Positions 61,942 to 64,000 of a DNA stretch of 64,000 nucleotides are shown one piece after another. Position numbers and translations under genes: made by a program. The number at the start of each line of letters is the position of its first letter. The stretch's first letter is position 1. The stretch comes from Coprococcus_C sp934318045 (lineage in GTDB: Bacteria; Bacillota; Clostridia; Lachnospirales; Lachnospiraceae), in the NCBI GenBank assembly GCA_934318045.1, contig CAKREY010000014.1:1-64000 (forward strand), in the 5' to 3' direction. The notes below the pieces were generated by a model. The model did not search any database. It was given only the letters and a program-made list of their open reading frames with translations, and was not told where the DNA came from.

Positions 61942-62898
61942 ATGGCAAACAGAGAGTACAAAAGTGATGTGTTTAGTATGTTGTTGGAGGACAATGCAAG
62001 GGCATTGGATGTCTACAATGCGATGGCAGGGACGGCATACACGGATCCGGAGATTATCGAGATTCATACGCTGGAAAGTGGTGTATCACTGACCGTGCAC
62101 AACGATGCATCATTCGTTGTGAGTATGGATTCGGTTCTGAATATCTATGAGCACCAGTCAACGTATAACCCGAATATGCCACTTCGGGAACTGATTTATT
62201 TTGTGACCATCATCAAGAAGCTGGTCGAAAACAGATATCTGCTCAGTCACAAACTGGTGAAGATACCGACGCCGAAGTTCGCAGTGTTCTACAATGGAGA
62301 TAAAACGAGACCAGAGCGTGAAGTGCTGAAATTGTCCGATGCATATGAAAACCAGGGGGACGAGCCGCAGTTAGAGTTGACCTGCACCGTGTATAATGTC
62401 AATCCGGGAAACAATGAGGATTTGAAGAAACGGAGCCAGACGCTGCGGGAGTATATGATATTTGTTGGATATGTAAATGAGAATCTTGCAAAGGCAAAAA
62501 AGGGCGACAAGGATTATGAGACTGCAATCAGAGATGCGGTGAACCGCTGCATTGTAGAGAATATCCTGAAGGACTTTTTGCTGGAACGCAGAGAGGATGT
62601 GCAGAAAAGTATGATGTTTGATCTGACATATGAAAAGCAGATGGAGAATGCAAAACGGGAATGGTATAACGATGGTGTGGAAGAAGGATATGCCAAAGGA
62701 GCAGTTCATCATTTAGCAGCTTCGGTTGTAAAAAAGGTACAAAAGGACAAAAATCTTGAACAAATTGCAGATGAACTTGAAGAATCCGTTGAAACAATCC
62801 AGCCAATTTACGATATCGTGAAGAAACATGCACCAGAATATGATGTGGATGCAATTACCACGGAAGTGTTGGAAACACGGGAAAAAGAAAAAGCATAA
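61942..62898 (+). CDS. Rpn-family PD-(D/E)XK nuclease/putative transposase-like protein, copy B
   Basis: A 318-residue near-identical paralogue of the protein at 59559 with the same core SMDSVLNIYEHQSTYNPNMP and KLVKIPTPKFAVFYNG. ATG 61942 follows AAAGGAGGA; an upstream in-frame ATG at 61861 would add 27 residues (beginning MQGYSRKIVLDYVC) but lacks an RBS, and the equivalent frame in copy A is closed by a TAG. Differences from copy A are mostly synonymous or conservative, suggesting both are under selection. Confidence 0.75.
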   Translation: MANREYKSDVFSMLLEDNARALDVYNAMAGTAYTDPEIIEIHTLESGVSLTVHNDASFVVSMDSVLNIYEHQSTYNPNMPLRELIYFVTIIKKLVENRYLLSHKLVKIPTPKFAVFYNGDKTRPEREVLKLSDAYENQGDEPQLELTCTVYNVNPGNNEDLKKRSQTLREYMIFVGYVNENLAKAKKGDKDYETAIRDAVNRCIVENILKDFLLERREDVQKSMMFDLTYEKQMENAKREWYNDGVEEGYAKGAVHHLAASVVKKVQKDKNLEQIADELEESVETIQPIYDIVKKHAPEYDVDAITTEVLETREKEKA

Positions 62899-62913
62899 AT
62901 AGTTATGGGATAA

Positions 62914-62953
62914 GAAGCAGGATTGCTGATTAAAAGTCAACTGTCCTGCTTTC
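62914..62953 (+). terminator. Hairpin after second Rpn-like gene
   Basis: GAAGCAGGA pairs with TCCTGCTTTC around a 21-base loop; same element as at 60544. Confidence 0.6.
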
Positions 62954-63104
62954 TGTATATAACAGGTTGTTGATTGCATTCTCGTGCATGACGGATTGGA
63001 AGAATATGTGTATGAGAGGAAAATCAGTGTTTGTCAAATTTTCTAAACAGTCTCATTGCATAGGAATGACAAACAGACTATTCCTAAAGTAGGAGGTGGT
63101 AGAA

Positions 63105-63584
63105 ATGGCAAACGAAGATAAAAAGGATTTTAATGCTATGTTGCATGATAAAAAGGATATGCCTAAAATTCAAATTATTACAGACCAGAAAAGCATTGAA
63201 AAATATGGTGGAAGTAAAATGTATTTTGCCCCGCCAATCGACTATGATAAGGTAATGAAAAAAATCCCTTATGGTAAAGTGATGACTGTTGGGAAAATAC
63301 GAGAATACTTTGCGGAGTTGAATTGTGCAGACTTTACAGAACCGATTACAGCAGGAATTTTTGCTTCTATTGTGGCGTGGGCGAGTTATCAGCGTTCCGA
63401 AGATGAAACGCCTTATTGGAGAACATTAAAAGCGAACGGAGAACTGAATGCTAAGTATCCAAATGGTATTGAAGCACAGAAAGAAAAATTAGAAGCAGAG
63501 GGACACACTATTATTCAAAAAGGACGTAAAAATATACGGTACTATGTAAAGGACTATGAAAATTCTCTCTTTGTTTTGAAATAG
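63105..63584 (+). CDS. Alkyltransferase-like (MGMT-type DNA-binding) protein
   Basis: A 159-residue protein with the DNA-binding fold of O6-alkylguanine transferases: IPYGKVMTVGKIREYFAEL, TAGIFASIVAWASYQ and TPYWRTLKANGELN. The reactive PCHR cysteine is replaced (TPYWRT), so it belongs to the non-catalytic alkyltransferase-like group that binds damaged bases. ATG 63105 follows AGGAGG at 63091; a GTG at 63096 overlaps that RBS. The leader holds an inverted repeat GTTTGTC (63029-63035) / GACAAAC (63068-63074). Stand-alone gene. Confidence 0.82.
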   Translation: MANEDKKDFNAMLHDKKDMPKIQIITDQKSIEKYGGSKMYFAPPIDYDKVMKKIPYGKVMTVGKIREYFAELNCADFTEPITAGIFASIVAWASYQRSEDETPYWRTLKANGELNAKYPNGIEAQKEKLEAEGHTIIQKGRKNIRYYVKDYENSLFVLK

Positions 63585-63664
63585 GTAACTTCCAGTTTAG
63601 AGAGAACTTAGAAATGATTCGATTTTGTCCAAAGGATGAGATACAAAATACAATATAAGAATAA

Positions 63665-63710
63665 ATAAAGACGATTGGTCTTATGATAAGACTGGTCGTC
63701 TTTATTTTTT
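63665..63710 (+). terminator. Rho-independent terminator after the alkyltransferase-like gene
   Basis: AAAGACGA, GGTCTTA and their complements TAAGACT, TCGTCTTT form an interrupted stem followed by ATTTTTT. Confidence 0.85.
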
Positions 63711-63735
63711 CGGAGTTTGATATGAAAACATGGGA

Positions 63736-63773
63736 AATTAAAACTTAGTGAAAAAGTGCAGTAAGTTTTAATT
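63736..63773. promoter_or_regulatory. Upstream inverted repeat of paired operator-like elements
   Basis: AATTAAAACTTA (63736-63747) and TAAGTTTTAATT (63762-63773) are exact 12-base inverted arms around GTGAAAAAGTGCAG. A second copy lies at 63811-63848. Confidence 0.75.
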
Positions 63774-63779
63774 ACAATA

Positions 63780-63808
63780 TTGATTGTACATAATAAGGAT
63801 AGTATAAT
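63780..63808 (+). promoter_or_regulatory. Promoter of the ATPase gene at the window end
   Basis: TTGATT (63780-63785), 17-base spacer, TATAAT (63803-63808). It sits between two copies of an inverted repeat, the second overlapping the expected transcription start. Confidence 0.8.
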
Positions 63809-63810
63809 AA

Positions 63811-63848
63811 AATTAAAATTTGCGTGAAAAGTGCAGTAAGTTTTAATT
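63811..63848. promoter_or_regulatory. Downstream inverted repeat overlapping transcription start
   Basis: AATTAAAATTTG (63811-63822) and TAAGTTTTAATT (63837-63848), two mismatches, around CGTGAAAAGTGCAG. Same element as at 63736. Confidence 0.72.
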
Positions 63849-63863
63849 TGAGGAGGCAAATCT

Positions 63864-64000
63864 GTGGAAAAAATTATAAATAGAGATATCTATTTAAGTA
63901 GATTGATAGACAAAAAGGAAAATGGTCTGATTAAGGTTATTACAGGAATCAGAAGGTGCGGAAAAAGCTATCTTCTGTTTTATTTGTTTCGTGACTATCT
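63864..64000 (+). CDS. AAA-type ATPase (DUF4143-like), cut by window end
   Basis: The first 45 residues are visible. GTG 63864 follows GAGGAGG. The Walker A motif VITGIRRCGKSYLL and the N-terminal RDIYLSRLIDKKENGLIK match the common ATPases with a C-terminal DUF4143 domain. The rest lies beyond the window. These genes are frequent in accessory regions of gut anaerobes; function unknown. Confidence 0.85.
   Translation, partial: MEKIINRDIYLSRLIDKKENGLIKVITGIRRCGKSYLLFYLFRDY

Larger units (their letters stand above)
61100..62976 (+). repeat. Segmental duplication, copy B
   Basis: The fuller copy of the duplicated unit: GNAT gene, gene fragment and Rpn-like gene. Compared with copy A it keeps about 547 extra bases (about 61153-61699). 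Confidence 0.85.

Overview
The window looks like a chromosomal segment of a Gram-positive gut anaerobe of the Lachnospiraceae (Clostridia: Coprococcus, Roseburia or Eubacterium relatives). This rests on AGGAGG-type ribosome binding sites, moderate G+C, lipoprotein and LPxTG-like surface proteins, an anaerobic (cbi-type) cobalamin pathway, indolepyruvate:ferredoxin oxidoreductase and many small accessory modules. No rRNA, tRNA, insertion sequence or CRISPR array was seen. Assignments come from reading motifs, not from database searches.

Layout. 1-5.6 kb: alpha-galactoside use (sugar ABC permease, GH36 alpha-galactosidase, a P-loop kinase-like protein, GH13 sucrose phosphorylase-like enzyme). 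Together these would import raffinose-type sugars, remove galactose and phosphorolyse the sucrose left. 5.8-10.3 kb: a lipoprotein, then iorA-iorB-paaK, which fits fermentation of aromatic amino acids to aryl-acetyl-CoA or arylacetates. 10.36-11.4 kb: a small HTH gene, a short RNA with a consensus promoter and terminator, and a ToxN/AbiQ-like toxin, together a candidate type III toxin-antitoxin locus. 11.5-21 kb: isochorismatase-family hydrolase, MerR regulator, a 1984-residue surface protein behind a MerR-type promoter, and a membrane diguanylate cyclase. 21-34.7 kb: mnmA, cysE, a zinc phospholipase C-like protein, a GGDEF/EAL protein, a 196-bp palindromic element, a DUF285-type protein, an ECF sigma/anti-sigma pair, a TrpXYZ-like ABC transporter, an S4-domain protein, corA, a plsC-like acyltransferase and a patatin. 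34.8-39.6 kb: asparaginase, an AgrC/LytTR two-component pair and a second surface protein next to direct repeats that could be LytTR sites.

39.9-58.2 kb is a long cobalamin cluster: cbiD, cbiFG fusion, cbiH, cbiJ, cbiET fusion, cbiA, cbiC, cobT, an unknown membrane-anchored protein, cobU and cobS. After a block with a reverse-strand lipoprotein, a 5'-truncated ATPase and an ORF6N/PLD-like protein it resumes with a CobU-like fragment, a histidine phosphatase and cbiB. No cobalamin riboswitch core was recognised upstream of cbiD, and cbiL, cbiP, a cobaltochelatase and the threonine-phosphate decarboxylase are not in the window. Several gaps in this cluster hold short repeats that run across stop codons and once into a start region.

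58.4-64 kb is accessory: nitroreductase, a small membrane protein, two GNAT acetyltransferases, two near-identical Rpn/PD-(D/E)XK-type proteins in an imperfect segmental duplication, an alkyltransferase-like protein, and the start of an AAA ATPase whose promoter lies between two inverted repeats.
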